A stretch of 64,000 bases of DNA from Fimbriimonadaceae bacterium (GTDB lineage: Bacteria; Armatimonadota; Fimbriimonadia; Fimbriimonadales; Fimbriimonadaceae): NCBI GenBank assembly GCA_019187105.1, contig JABAQM010000001.1, forward strand, positions 1,550,001 through 1,614,000. The letters run 5' to 3'. Of this stretch, positions 8,969 to 17,514 are shown one piece after another (positions within the stretch are counted from its first letter, which is position 1; every line of letters starts with the position of its first letter). The notes under the pieces were generated by a model. The model ran no database searches. It was not told where the DNA came from and saw nothing but the letters and a program-made list of their open reading frames with translations. The translations under genes and the position numbers were made by a program.

Positions 8969-9919
8969 ATGAACAAATCGTTGGCTATCGCCACCACCCT
9001 ATTCGCCGTCAATGTAGCCCCTGCGTACGAGGGTCCCTCGATTCATACGATCACGATGCGGTCCTACAGCAAGGACAAGTGGGTCGGCTTTGCGGGCTAT
9101 GGGTACCTGACTGCCGATCAAAACCCGCCGATGACGTGGAACACCTATCCCGGCGGATACATGGACATCAACGTCTATGACTTCAACGGCGGCAAGTTGA
9201 TGCATGGCGATCAGGTCGCGTTCTTGACGGCCAGCCAATTCCAGAAGCAGTTCTACTGGACGGCCGATAACGCAGGCAAGGGTGGCATCAAGGTTCGAAC
9301 TGACGTTCTCGGGGCGTGGGAGCGGTTCCGAATCTGGAAGGTGAACGGCTCTGGAGAAATCAAGTGGAAATCGGTCGTCAAGATCGAGACCTGTGCGCCG
9401 GGCTGGTTTGTTAGCGCGCGGCTGGACCAGAACATCGAACATCACTCCGGCTGGATGTCGCCGATCGCAACCACCAATTGGGCTCAGGGTTGGGAAAACT
9501 TCCTGATCGGGCCCGACCGGCCAAAGGCAAAAGACTGGACCAACGCGAAGGTCGGAACATCGTGGACCCCTTACAGCAGCGACAGCTTTGTTGCCTACGC
9601 CTACGAAAACAGTCCCTATATGGAACCGAACGAGTCCGCCCTCCTGGATCGCGCGGTTCGCCAAGGCGTGCTCGATCCCACTGGTCCCCACTATGCAGGG
9701 GCTCTGGTGGTCTACGAGTACGGAAATCGTCGACTCTGGGGTGTATTCCAGCCCAAAGCGGTCATCCTACCGATGCCAAATGGGGCTGCGGACACGATTC
9801 GCAAGTACGATTCGCCGTGGGGAGGCCCCTATTGCCCTGAGATCCCTGGCGCACGCCTGCTTGGATCGGTGGAACCTCACAGTTTCCCGCGCTTTTACAA
9901 CTGGGACTGGCCGAACTAA
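8969..9919 (+). CDS. Secreted fascin-like (beta-trefoil) protein
   Basis: A 316-residue secreted protein (signal peptide MNKSLAIATTLFAVNVAPAYE). The middle part has repeats of the type found in fascin/actin-crosslinking-like beta-trefoils: WVGFAGYGYLTADQNPP, GGIKVRTDVLGAWERFRIW and GWFVSARLDQ. In each, an aromatic/Gly strand is followed by a surface-display phrase and then WERF. Such domains usually bind carbohydrate or protein surfaces. The C-terminal third (WTPYSSDSFVAYAYE, GALVVYEYGNRRLWGVF) is unfamiliar. A strong ribosome site, GAGAGGAAG, precedes the ATG. It is monocistronic. The trefoil call is from pattern only. Confidence 0.65.
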   Translation: MNKSLAIATTLFAVNVAPAYEGPSIHTITMRSYSKDKWVGFAGYGYLTADQNPPMTWNTYPGGYMDINVYDFNGGKLMHGDQVAFLTASQFQKQFYWTADNAGKGGIKVRTDVLGAWERFRIWKVNGSGEIKWKSVVKIETCAPGWFVSARLDQNIEHHSGWMSPIATTNWAQGWENFLIGPDRPKAKDWTNAKVGTSWTPYSSDSFVAYAYENSPYMEPNESALLDRAVRQGVLDPTGPHYAGALVVYEYGNRRLWGVFQPKAVILPMPNGAADTIRKYDSPWGGPYCPEIPGARLLGSVEPHSFPRFYNWDWPN

Positions 9920-10045
9920 GCACCTCGCGATACCATTCCGATTTCACTCAGCGGACAATCCTCGTCGGGCGAGGTAGCGAAGGGGAGAGCATCCGCTTTC
10001 GGGACAGTGACCTGATGGCGGTAAACTTCCGTCCGAAATCGCGGT

Positions 10046-10120
10046 GGGGGCATAGCTCAATGGGAGAGCACCTGCTTTGCAAGCAGGGGGTTAGGGGTTC
10101 GAGTCCCCTTGCCTCCACCA
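10046..10120 (+). tRNA. tRNA-Ala (anticodon TGC)
   Basis: A complete cloverleaf. The acceptor stem GGGGGCA pairs with TGCCTCC (one G-T), the D arm contains AGCTCAATGGGAGAGC, the anticodon stem-loop CCTGCTTTGCAAGCAGG carries TGC, the T arm is GGGGTTCGAGTCCCC, and the 3' CCA is encoded. A TAAACT box 18 nt upstream may be its -10 element. Confidence 0.97.
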
Positions 10121-10145
10121 ATCGGACCACCGGGTACCCTTAGCC

Positions 10146-10292
10146 GTGAAACGACCATCCAAGAGCGAGATTCGAGCGGCTGTCGAGAAGCTCAAAGTCG
10201 ACCAAACGGGAACTGGACGCCCCGTCGAGCCATACATTGGAAAGCTGAGCGAGAAGAAATCGAGTCAGCGGATCCGCAAGCAAGGGATCTAA
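10146..10292 (+). CDS. Small basic hypothetical protein (48 aa)
   Basis: A GTG-started 48-codon frame encoding a highly charged, Lys/Arg/Glu-rich peptide (KRPSKSEIRAAVEKLKVDQ, then RPVEPYIGKLSEKKSSQRI). The first half is a predicted amphipathic helix. It fills most of the gap between tRNA-Ala and the end of fhs. Support comes from a GGGTACCCT box ending 5 nt before the GTG, the same arrangement seen before other leaderless-looking genes here. There is no Shine-Dalgarno site and no known family. Confidence 0.4.
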   Translation: MKRPSKSEIRAAVEKLKVDQTGTGRPVEPYIGKLSEKKSSQRIRKQGI

Positions 10293-10339
10293 CTCCAGAA
10301 GCCGGACCGCCTCTTCCGCAGTTCAGCGGACCCTACAGG

Positions 10340-11971
10340 CTAGAAAAGGCCCGTGATCTTCCCCCTGTCATCGATGTCGATCACGAATGCCGTTGGGGAC
10401 TTACCCAGGCCGGGCATCAACATGATCTCGCCGCAGATCGCGACGAGGAATCCGGCCCCTGCCGACAACTTGATTTCGCGGACATGCAGCGTGAAGCCCT
10501 CCGGCGCGTTGAGCAGCTCGGGGTTGTCGCTCAGGCTGTATTGTGTCTTCGCGACGCAGACTGGCAGCTTTCCGAAGCCATGGCGCTCCAACCACGCCAA
10601 GTTCGTCTTCGCTTTGTCGGACAGCTCGACCGCCGCACCTCCATAGACTTTCTTGGTTAGCGCCTCGAGTTTCTCCACGACCGAGCAATCCGGCGTGTAG
10701 AGGGGCGAGAAATTCGATGGCTCTTCGGTGAGGCAGGCAACCTCCTGGGCCAGCTTTTCGCACCCCTTGCCGCCTTCGCCCCAGGGATTGCTCGAAATCG
10801 CCCTGACTCCGATCTCCCTGCAAAGGCGGCTCAATTCTTCATGCTCGTCTGGGCAATCCTCGGCGCGACGGTTGATGGCTACAACGACCGGGGGTCCGTA
10901 GCTCTGCAGGTGGCGCAAATGCTGTCTCAGGTTAGCAAAGCCGACGGCGAGGTCTCCCCCGCCCTGGTGCTGGAGGGCACGGATGGTGGCAACCAGAACG
11001 ATCGCGTCGGGACCATAGCCCAGCCGCGGACAAACGATGTTCAGGAACTTCTCGCCACCTAGATCGGAGCCAAAGCCAGCCTCGGTGACGACATAGTCGG
11101 CCAGTCCTAGCGCGCACTTCGTGCCGATGATCGAGGAACAGCCGTGGGCGATGTTGCCGAAAGGCCCGCCATGGACCAAGGCCGGCCCCCCTTCCATCGT
11201 CTGGACGAGATTCGGTCGGATGGCCGCGGCCATCAGGGCGCCCATCGCTCCGGCGGCATGAAGGTCGCGGGCATAAACCGGACCCTTCTTCTTGTTATGG
11301 GCGACGACCAGGGAGCCGAGGCGTTCCTTGAGGTCCGCCAACGAGGTCGCGAGGCAGAGTACGGCCATGATCTCGCTCGCAGGAGTGATGACGAATGAAT
11401 CTTCGCGCGTGAAACCGTTGTTCCGTCCCCCCAAACCGACCACGATCTGGCGGAGCGAGCGGTCGTTCATGTCCATCGTTCGCGGCCACAGGTCGCCGCG
11501 GGTGTCGATTTCGAGCTCGTTGCCGTTCTGCAAATGCGCATCGAGGAGCGCGCTAAGGAGGTTGTGGGCGGCTGTGATGGCCGGGAAGTCACCCGTGAAA
11601 AACAGGTTGATGTCCTCCATCGGCAGTACTTGACTGTAGCCTCCGCCGCATGCGCCGCCTTTGACGCCAAAGATTGGACCGAGAGCGGGCTCGCGGATCG
11701 CGGGTATCGCCTTCTTTCCGATTCGCTGAAGCGCTTGAGCCAAGCCGATCGTTACCGTCGTTTTGCCTTCACCGGAGGGGGTTGGACTCACCGCGGTTAC
11801 GAGAATGAGCTTGCCCTTCTTACGTTCTGAAAGCCGAGCGACCGTGTCCTGCATCAGCTTCGCCTTGTAGTGGCCGAGCGGTTCGTAGTCGGCCAGTCCC
11901 AGACCGGCATCCTTGGCAATGTCAGTGATTTCGCGTAAGGTTGCACTCTGGGCAATGTCGAGATTCGTCAT
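10340..11971 (-). CDS. fhs: Formate--tetrahydrofolate ligase
   Basis: A 543-residue ATP-dependent enzyme that joins formate to tetrahydrofolate, giving 10-formyl-THF for C1 biosynthesis. The P-loop-like ATP site is TPSGEGKTTVTIGL (around residue 65). Other family blocks are REPALGPIFGVKGGACGGGYSQV, TGDFPAITAAHNLL, ARDLHAAGAMGAL and the C-terminal GEIMLMPGLGKSPTA. Length is close to the usual ~555. It overlaps the formate dehydrogenase stop by 4 bp and is co-transcribed with it, so formate made or used by the dehydrogenase can feed the folate pool directly. Confidence 0.97.
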   Translation of the reverse strand: MTNLDIAQSATLREITDIAKDAGLGLADYEPLGHYKAKLMQDTVARLSERKKGKLILVTAVSPTPSGEGKTTVTIGLAQALQRIGKKAIPAIREPALGPIFGVKGGACGGGYSQVLPMEDINLFFTGDFPAITAAHNLLSALLDAHLQNGNELEIDTRGDLWPRTMDMNDRSLRQIVVGLGGRNNGFTREDSFVITPASEIMAVLCLATSLADLKERLGSLVVAHNKKKGPVYARDLHAAGAMGALMAAAIRPNLVQTMEGGPALVHGGPFGNIAHGCSSIIGTKCALGLADYVVTEAGFGSDLGGEKFLNIVCPRLGYGPDAIVLVATIRALQHQGGGDLAVGFANLRQHLRHLQSYGPPVVVAINRRAEDCPDEHEELSRLCREIGVRAISSNPWGEGGKGCEKLAQEVACLTEEPSNFSPLYTPDCSVVEKLEALTKKVYGGAAVELSDKAKTNLAWLERHGFGKLPVCVAKTQYSLSDNPELLNAPEGFTLHVREIKLSAGAGFLVAICGEIMLMPGLGKSPTAFVIDIDDRGKITGLF

Positions 11972-14652
11972 GAATATTCCTCTTGTTCTGTGTTTTCGAG
12001 CCGTTCGATCCGTACGGCGGTCACCTTGTATTCCGGGGCGCCGACCACGCGGTCGCGATAACCGCTGGTGACAAAGTTGGTAAAGACGCGCGGATCGTGA
12101 AAAGTCGTGAAAGCCTCGCGAAGTCGGATACTTGGCAGCACTCGAACAGGCAAGGTGGCACTTCCGTACCGGCTGGTTACCCGCACGCGGTCGCCTGTAG
12201 AAATTTGTAATCTTGCCGCGTCGTCAGGACCCAGGTCGAGCATGTCGGTCGGATGCAGTCGAACGTTTTCGGTCCGATTCGTCATGGTGCCGGCGTTAAA
12301 GTGGACGAGGGTCCGACCCGTGGTCAGGAGGAACGGGAAGTCGTCTGTGGGACATTCCTCGGTTGGCAAATAGGGGATCAGGGAAAACGCCGCCCGATCG
12401 CCGATAGGGAACGTTTCCTTGTGAAGAATGGTCGTCCCGGGATGGTCTTCGTCTAGGCACGGCCACTGGATTCCGTGACGGTCGATCCGCCCATACGATA
12501 TGCCGGCTCCCGCGGCCCAAACCTGCCGAACCTCATTCCAGATCTCCTCCGCCGAGGTGTAAGGAAAGAACTTCCCGCACCCCATCGCGGCCGCCAATTC
12601 GGTCACGATCAACCAGTCGGCTTTGGACCTGCCGACTGGCGGTATTGCTTGACGGACACGCTGGACCCGGCGTTCCGAGTTCATGAACGTGCCGTCTTTC
12701 TCGTAGGACGAACACGCCGGAAGAAACACATGGGCAAACTCACGCGCGGTCTCATTCAGAAACAGATCTTGGACGACGACCAGCTCGAGGTTCTTCAGCC
12801 CGGCAGCGGTTTGGCTGGCGTTCGGATTTGAGAGGTAGACATCGTAGCCGATCACGTACAGCGCCTTCAAAGATCCGGCTGCGGCGGCATCAAGCATTTG
12901 CATCCAGGTGAGCCCCGGCTCCCGAGGGACTGGCGCGCCCCAGACCCTTTCGGCGTGGTCGGCACCGACGGCGATCGGCGTGAATCCGCAAAGGTTCGAC
13001 GGCTCGCAGCCCATGTGGGCCGACCCCTGGACGTTGTTTTGGCCACGCAAGGGGTTTTCGCCCGAACCCGGCTTTCCAAGGTTGCCAGTCAGGAGAGCGA
13101 GGTTCACCAGGCACCGGACGCCCTCCGTGCCCTGCGAATGCTCGGTCATCCCAAGACCGTGGAAGATCATCGCCGGCTTCGCGCCCGCATAAACCCGAGC
13201 GGCAGCGCGCAGGTCGTCGACGGTCACGCCGGCAATCGGCGCGACTCGCTCCGGCGACCATTCGGCAACGAGCTCCCGGAAGGCGTCGAAATCGCTTGTA
13301 CGAGCCTCGACAAACGCTCGATCCTCAAGGCCCTCGCCAATGATCACGTTAGCAATCGCATGAAGCACCGGAATATTGGTGCCTGGTCGAATCTGAAGGT
13401 GAACGTCCGCGTACTCGGCGAGTTCGATGCGCCGGGGGTCGATAACCACCAGCTTCGCTCCTTTCAGCACGGCCTGCTTGATTCTCGCCCCGACGATAGG
13501 GTGGTTTTCCGTCGGATTGGCGCCGGATACAAGGAATCCCGATGCGACTTCGATGTCGTCGAACGAATTCGTCGCCGCCCCGGTACCCAGCGTCGCCTTC
13601 AACGCCGCAGCCGACGGCGCATGGCAGACCCGAGCACAACAATCCACGTTGTTGGTGCCAAGAACGACCCTCGCGAATTTCTGGGCAACGTAATTCTCTT
13701 CGTTGGTCGCCCGCGCCGAGCCCAGAACGCCGACGGCAGCCGGCCCTTCCACCGGGTGAATCGCCCTAAGCCTTTCGGCAACGAACTGGTACGCCTCGTC
13801 CCACTCGACTTCCCTCCAGCCGGCGTCGGTCCGAATCATCGGACGGGTGACGCGGTCGGTGGCATGAACGAATCGGTGGGCATAGCGGCCCTTTACGCAC
13901 AGGTGTCCTTTGCTGACCGGGGCATCTAAAACAGGACGGGCGACGATAACGGTGCCATTGCGCGAGCCAATTTCCATCTCGCAGCCCGTGCCGCAATAGG
14001 GGCAGGTCGTGCGAGTCCAGTCGGTAGGTTGTCCGGAATCAACCACAGGACGATCCATGATCGCATCGGACGGACAGGAATCGGCACATGCGCCGCAGCT
14101 CACACAGGAGCTCTCCAGCAAGCGGTTGCCCACATCCGGAAGGATCTCGGTCGCAGCGCCACGATGCCATGCCCGCCATACGTGTTGGCCTTGAACCTCA
14201 TCACAAATCCGGATGCAGCGATAGCAATGGACGCACTTGTCCATGTCAACCCGGAGGTAGGGGTGGTCATCATCTTTGAACCTGCCGTTCCGAGTGCCCT
14301 TTGGAAACAGACCAAACTCGCGAAGATAGTGGTGGAACTCGACGTGGTCTTCGAGCGGCTCGTCCTGGGGATAGCCACTCGCAAGCAGCTCGAGGATGGT
14401 TCGCCGATTCTCCAAGACGACGGGCGAATGGCTGGCTATCCGCATACCTTCTGAGAGCGGAGTTGTACAGGCCGCCGCCAGCCTCTCCTGACCCTCGATT
14501 TGCACGCAGCACAGCCGGCAGGCGCCGGTCGGCCGGATTCGGTCGTCGTGGCAGAGCGTTGGGATGTCGATCTTCCGACTGCGGAGCGCGTGGAGGATCG
14601 TCGTTCCTTCGGGGAAGTCGCCTCCCTGGCCATTGATCGTTACCTTAGGCAA
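11968..14652 (-). CDS. NAD-linked formate dehydrogenase, alpha (molybdopterin) subunit
   Basis: An 894-residue molybdopterin oxidoreductase. Domains in order: a [2Fe-2S] ferredoxin-like N-terminus (Cys34, Cys45, Cys48, Cys62); a His-Cys cluster region around 105-140; two [4Fe-4S] motifs, CVHCYRCIRIC (140-150) and CVSCGACADSC (183-193); a further cluster CPYCGTGC (217-224); and the bis-MGD catalytic domain. The active-site block NNVDCCARVCHAPS places Cys343 where selenocysteine or cysteine sits in formate dehydrogenases, with the conserved His next to it, so this is a cysteine-type enzyme. I chose the TTG at 14652 (GAGGAG 8 nt upstream) over a longer frame. It overlaps the diaphorase gene by 13 bp and fhs by 4 bp, forming one operon. 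Confidence 0.93.
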   Translation of the reverse strand: MPKVTINGQGGDFPEGTTILHALRSRKIDIPTLCHDDRIRPTGACRLCCVQIEGQERLAAACTTPLSEGMRIASHSPVVLENRRTILELLASGYPQDEPLEDHVEFHHYLREFGLFPKGTRNGRFKDDDHPYLRVDMDKCVHCYRCIRICDEVQGQHVWRAWHRGAATEILPDVGNRLLESSCVSCGACADSCPSDAIMDRPVVDSGQPTDWTRTTCPYCGTGCEMEIGSRNGTVIVARPVLDAPVSKGHLCVKGRYAHRFVHATDRVTRPMIRTDAGWREVEWDEAYQFVAERLRAIHPVEGPAAVGVLGSARATNEENYVAQKFARVVLGTNNVDCCARVCHAPSAAALKATLGTGAATNSFDDIEVASGFLVSGANPTENHPIVGARIKQAVLKGAKLVVIDPRRIELAEYADVHLQIRPGTNIPVLHAIANVIIGEGLEDRAFVEARTSDFDAFRELVAEWSPERVAPIAGVTVDDLRAAARVYAGAKPAMIFHGLGMTEHSQGTEGVRCLVNLALLTGNLGKPGSGENPLRGQNNVQGSAHMGCEPSNLCGFTPIAVGADHAERVWGAPVPREPGLTWMQMLDAAAAGSLKALYVIGYDVYLSNPNASQTAAGLKNLELVVVQDLFLNETAREFAHVFLPACSSYEKDGTFMNSERRVQRVRQAIPPVGRSKADWLIVTELAAAMGCGKFFPYTSAEEIWNEVRQVWAAGAGISYGRIDRHGIQWPCLDEDHPGTTILHKETFPIGDRAAFSLIPYLPTEECPTDDFPFLLTTGRTLVHFNAGTMTNRTENVRLHPTDMLDLGPDDAARLQISTGDRVRVTSRYGSATLPVRVLPSIRLREAFTTFHDPRVFTNFVTSGYRDRVVGAPEYKVTAVRIERLENTEQEEYS

Positions 14653-16088
14653 CTGGGAAACTCCTCGGGGAACTTTGCCAAAATGCTGGCGGCAACTTCG
14701 GCTAGGCCCGTCCCGTGTCCGCACAGGCTCGACAGGCGAAGCGCTTGGAGCAGGGATTTGAGCTCCACAGCCTCGGCAACGGATAGCTCACCCTCCTGCG
14801 CAATTCGATCGAAAAGTGCCTGCGCTCGACCTGTCCCGATACGACACGGCACGCATTTTCCGCAGGATTCTACGGCTCCGAAGGAGAAGATGTGGGCGAG
14901 CAGGTCGGGCATTCGCGTCAGGTCGTCGAATGCGACAATTCCGCCGTGGCCGATGCTGGCTCCAATCGCCTGCATCTCCTCAAAACCAAAGGCAACATCG
15001 AACTCCTCCGGCCGGACGACACCGGCGAGGGGACCACCCACCATCACCGCCTTGATGGTCGACGCCTTGAGACCACCTCCAATGTCCTTGAGGATGGTGC
15101 GAAGCGGGACCCCGAATTCCACCTCATAAAGCCCGGGTCGCTTGAAAAGTGAGTTCAACGACACCGCCTTCGTTCCCCGGCTCTGGCCAATGCCCTTTTT
15201 GGCATAGGCTTCGCCGCCGTTCAGCATGATCCAAGGAATGCTCGCCAGGGTCTCGACGTTGTTTACCAAGGTGGGGGCGCCGAAAAGGCCGGCCTGCGTG
15301 GGATAAGGGGGGCGGGAACGGACTTCAGGTCGTCGATGTTCGATGGAGTTGAGGAGAGAAGTCTCCTCGCCACACACATAGCTGCCTTGCCCAATCACCA
15401 GTTCAAGCTCGAAGTTCCCTCCAAGCCATCCTTCGGCCGTGGCCTCTTTCAAGGCTGCACGTAGCTTTTCTTCGGCGACGGGGTATTCCTTACGGAGGTA
15501 GATATAGCCTTTGTCTGCCCCGACCGCATGCCCGGCGATTAGCAGCGACTCGATCAGCCGGTGCGGCGTGCGCTCAATGATGAAGCGGTCGATGTACGAA
15601 CCATGGTCGCCCTCATCGGCATTGGCCACCACGAACTTTCTGGATTCGTCCTGGCCATGGACCGCGCGCCACTTTCGGGCGGCTGGAAAGGCTGCCCCGC
15701 CTCGCCCCCGCAGCTGCGAGAGTTCAAGCTGCTCGATTGCCCACTCCGGAGCGGATCGGATAACCCGTTCCAAGGCCGTGTAACCTCCCGCCGCACGATA
15801 GGCCGCATAGTCTTGCTGCGACCCATCGCTTACTCCCGCCAGCACAATCGGTTCATCGCAGTGAATTTCGATCCTGGGATCGCCAATCGTCTCGGTACTG
15901 GAAGGGGAAGCGTAGCACTTGCCGAGGCAGTAAACCGGTGGCCATTGCGCGAGCGCCGTACGCCAACCGCTCGGGTCCTGTGCCTTCGCCGCGAAGCAGC
16001 CCAGCCCACGACATCGCCGGTTTTCCATTTCCACCCCGCTGAGGTGATAGAACGATTCAATCTCTGGACCGGGCTGGACGGTTTTCAT
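14640..16088 (-). CDS. NAD-dependent formate dehydrogenase diaphorase subunit (NuoE/NuoF-like)
   Basis: A 482-residue electron-transfer subunit. The N-terminus has a thioredoxin-like [2Fe-2S] site (CRGLGC and, 35 residues on, YCLGKC) as in NuoE. The NuoF part follows: LRGRGGAAFPAARKW (NAD/FMN glycine-rich site), ANADEGDHGSY, GQGSYVCGEETSLLNSIE, and the terminal [4Fe-4S] ligand region ESCGKCVPCRIGT with SSLCGHG. This is the fused layout of FdsB/HoxF-type subunits, which pass electrons between formate dehydrogenase and NAD. The start is uncertain: ATG 16088 or an in-frame GTG at 16184 adding 32 residues, neither with a strong ribosome site. There is no separate gamma subunit. Confidence 0.9.
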   Translation of the reverse strand: MKTVQPGPEIESFYHLSGVEMENRRCRGLGCFAAKAQDPSGWRTALAQWPPVYCLGKCYASPSSTETIGDPRIEIHCDEPIVLAGVSDGSQQDYAAYRAAGGYTALERVIRSAPEWAIEQLELSQLRGRGGAAFPAARKWRAVHGQDESRKFVVANADEGDHGSYIDRFIIERTPHRLIESLLIAGHAVGADKGYIYLRKEYPVAEEKLRAALKEATAEGWLGGNFELELVIGQGSYVCGEETSLLNSIEHRRPEVRSRPPYPTQAGLFGAPTLVNNVETLASIPWIMLNGGEAYAKKGIGQSRGTKAVSLNSLFKRPGLYEVEFGVPLRTILKDIGGGLKASTIKAVMVGGPLAGVVRPEEFDVAFGFEEMQAIGASIGHGGIVAFDDLTRMPDLLAHIFSFGAVESCGKCVPCRIGTGRAQALFDRIAQEGELSVAEAVELKSLLQALRLSSLCGHGTGLAEVAASILAKFPEEFPSCLR

Positions 16089-16271
16089 TTGCCGAGCAAC
16101 CTCGAGAGGGCTCAGTTCGAACTTACCAGGATCAATTGACCAGTCACGTTGAAGCTGGTGGCCGAGAAAAAAGCCGAAAGCCACTGTCCGGGAGAGAAAG
16201 TGTCTGGTATTCCCAGCTTCTCCCTGCCTAGAAGGTCAGCGATAAAGAGGACAGTGGCGGCTCCGGCTAGC

Positions 16272-17415
16272 TCAAGGGTGGGGGGTGATCTTGAGCGGAG
16301 GAACAAACGGGTCGGAAAACTTTGGATCGGTCGCAATGCCGGTGTCGGTAAGCGTTTCCAGGAAGGCGACGAGCGCCTCCTTCTCTTGTTGCGTGAGGTT
16401 GAGGCGTCTCACGTTGCCCTGACCGTCTCGTAGCAACGGATCGAGATTCGGGTTGTTTTGAACCCCGCTGTTGTAAAACTCGACGACATCCATCAGGCTT
16501 GCAAACCGACCGTCGTGCATATAAGGCGCCCGAACCGCGATATCTCGCAAGGAGGGAGACTTGAACCGGCCACCGCCCGGCGTATTCAAATCCAGCCCAT
16601 TGTTCCGGGCCCGGGTACTGATTTGGGATGCGGCGACATGGCAGTTGTTGCAGCCTCGGGAGATGTTCGGAAATCCTTGAATCGGTTGAAACAACCGCAG
16701 GCCAAGGAACTCCTTGGGAGTCAGAGTCTGCTGGAAGTGGGCCTGACCATTGGCATCGAACGCAGAGTCCCACTTGGTGCGGTAGGAAACCATCGACCGA
16801 ACGAATTGGGCCAGTGCCCGCGAAATCCGTTCGGCAGTCACATCGGTGGATCCGAAAGCATCGTTAAACAGCTTCCCGTAAAACGGGGTGGTGCGGATCC
16901 GCTGAATCGCCTCTGGCAGAGTCAAATCCATCTCGATAGCGTTCTGAATTGGCTGAAGCACCTGGGCTTCCAAGGTTGGAGCACGCTCATCCCAGACGAA
17001 CCGGCCGTTTGGATAGTAACGCGCACTGGAAAGCCCGGGCGCATGCCGGTCCGTTAGCGCGCCGTTCAGGCCCTTGCTGAATCGATTGGGGTCGGAGAAT
17101 CCATGCTTCTGCTGGTGGCACGATCCGCACGAGACCGTGCGGTTTCGGGAAAGCTGCTTGTCGTAGAAAAGCACGCGCCCAAGCGTGGCCCCTTCATTGG
17201 TGATCGGGTTGTTCGGCGGAGTGTTGTCGGCAAAGTCCACGTTGCCCGGCGTGTTTGGATCCACGATATGGCGCGGGTACCCAACATCCGGATCAGCGTA
17301 CTTGTAGGGAATATCCGGCAAGATCGGCTTGCCCGAAAGCTGAAAGCCGGACCGACACCAGTGCCCACGGCGTCACGGCACGGCTAAGCATCAAGATCCG
17401 TTGTCCAGTCTTCAT
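16272..17415 (-). pseudogene. Di-haem cytochrome c peroxidase (MauG/CcpA family), frameshifted near N-terminus
   Basis: The main frame (16272-17321, 349 residues) carries two haem c sites, CGSCH and CNNCH, plus family blocks LGRVLFYDKQLSRN, FVWDERAPTLEAQ, PFYGKLFNDAF and RAPYMHDGRFASLMDVVEFYN. It is a periplasmic peroxidase or MauG-like enzyme. That frame has no ribosome site and no signal peptide. A good start with GAGAGGAA upstream lies at 17415 in a different frame and opens a signal-like peptide (MKTGQRILMLSR, then WALVSVRLSAFG). Removing one base from the run at 17332-17334 joins them as SAFGKPILPDIPYKY. It is therefore either a true frameshift or an assembly error in an intact gene. Confidence 0.8.
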
Positions 17416-17502
17416 AGCGGTTCCTCTCAGGGAAGGGTCTCCCTGCCCCCATTTTCATCCTCGCTTATTTGGAAATCATGAGGAACGGTGGCCGGCAGCG
17501 AC

Positions 17503-17508
17503 TAACCT
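17503..17508 (+). promoter_or_regulatory. -10 box (TAACCT), leaderless type
   Basis: TAACCT lies 6 nt before the GTG at 17515, so transcription would begin at or within a base or two of the start codon. Confidence 0.45.
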
Positions 17509-17514
17509 TAGCAG

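Noticed and set aside
9948-10130. 60-residue minus-strand frame containing GLEPLTPCLQSRCSPIE
   Set aside because: It reads through the tRNA-Ala antisense; this phrase is a familiar artefact of translating tRNA genes.
16112-16336. 74-residue minus-strand frame upstream of the diaphorase gene
   Set aside because: Overlaps both neighbours, no ribosome site, atypical composition; treated as noise.
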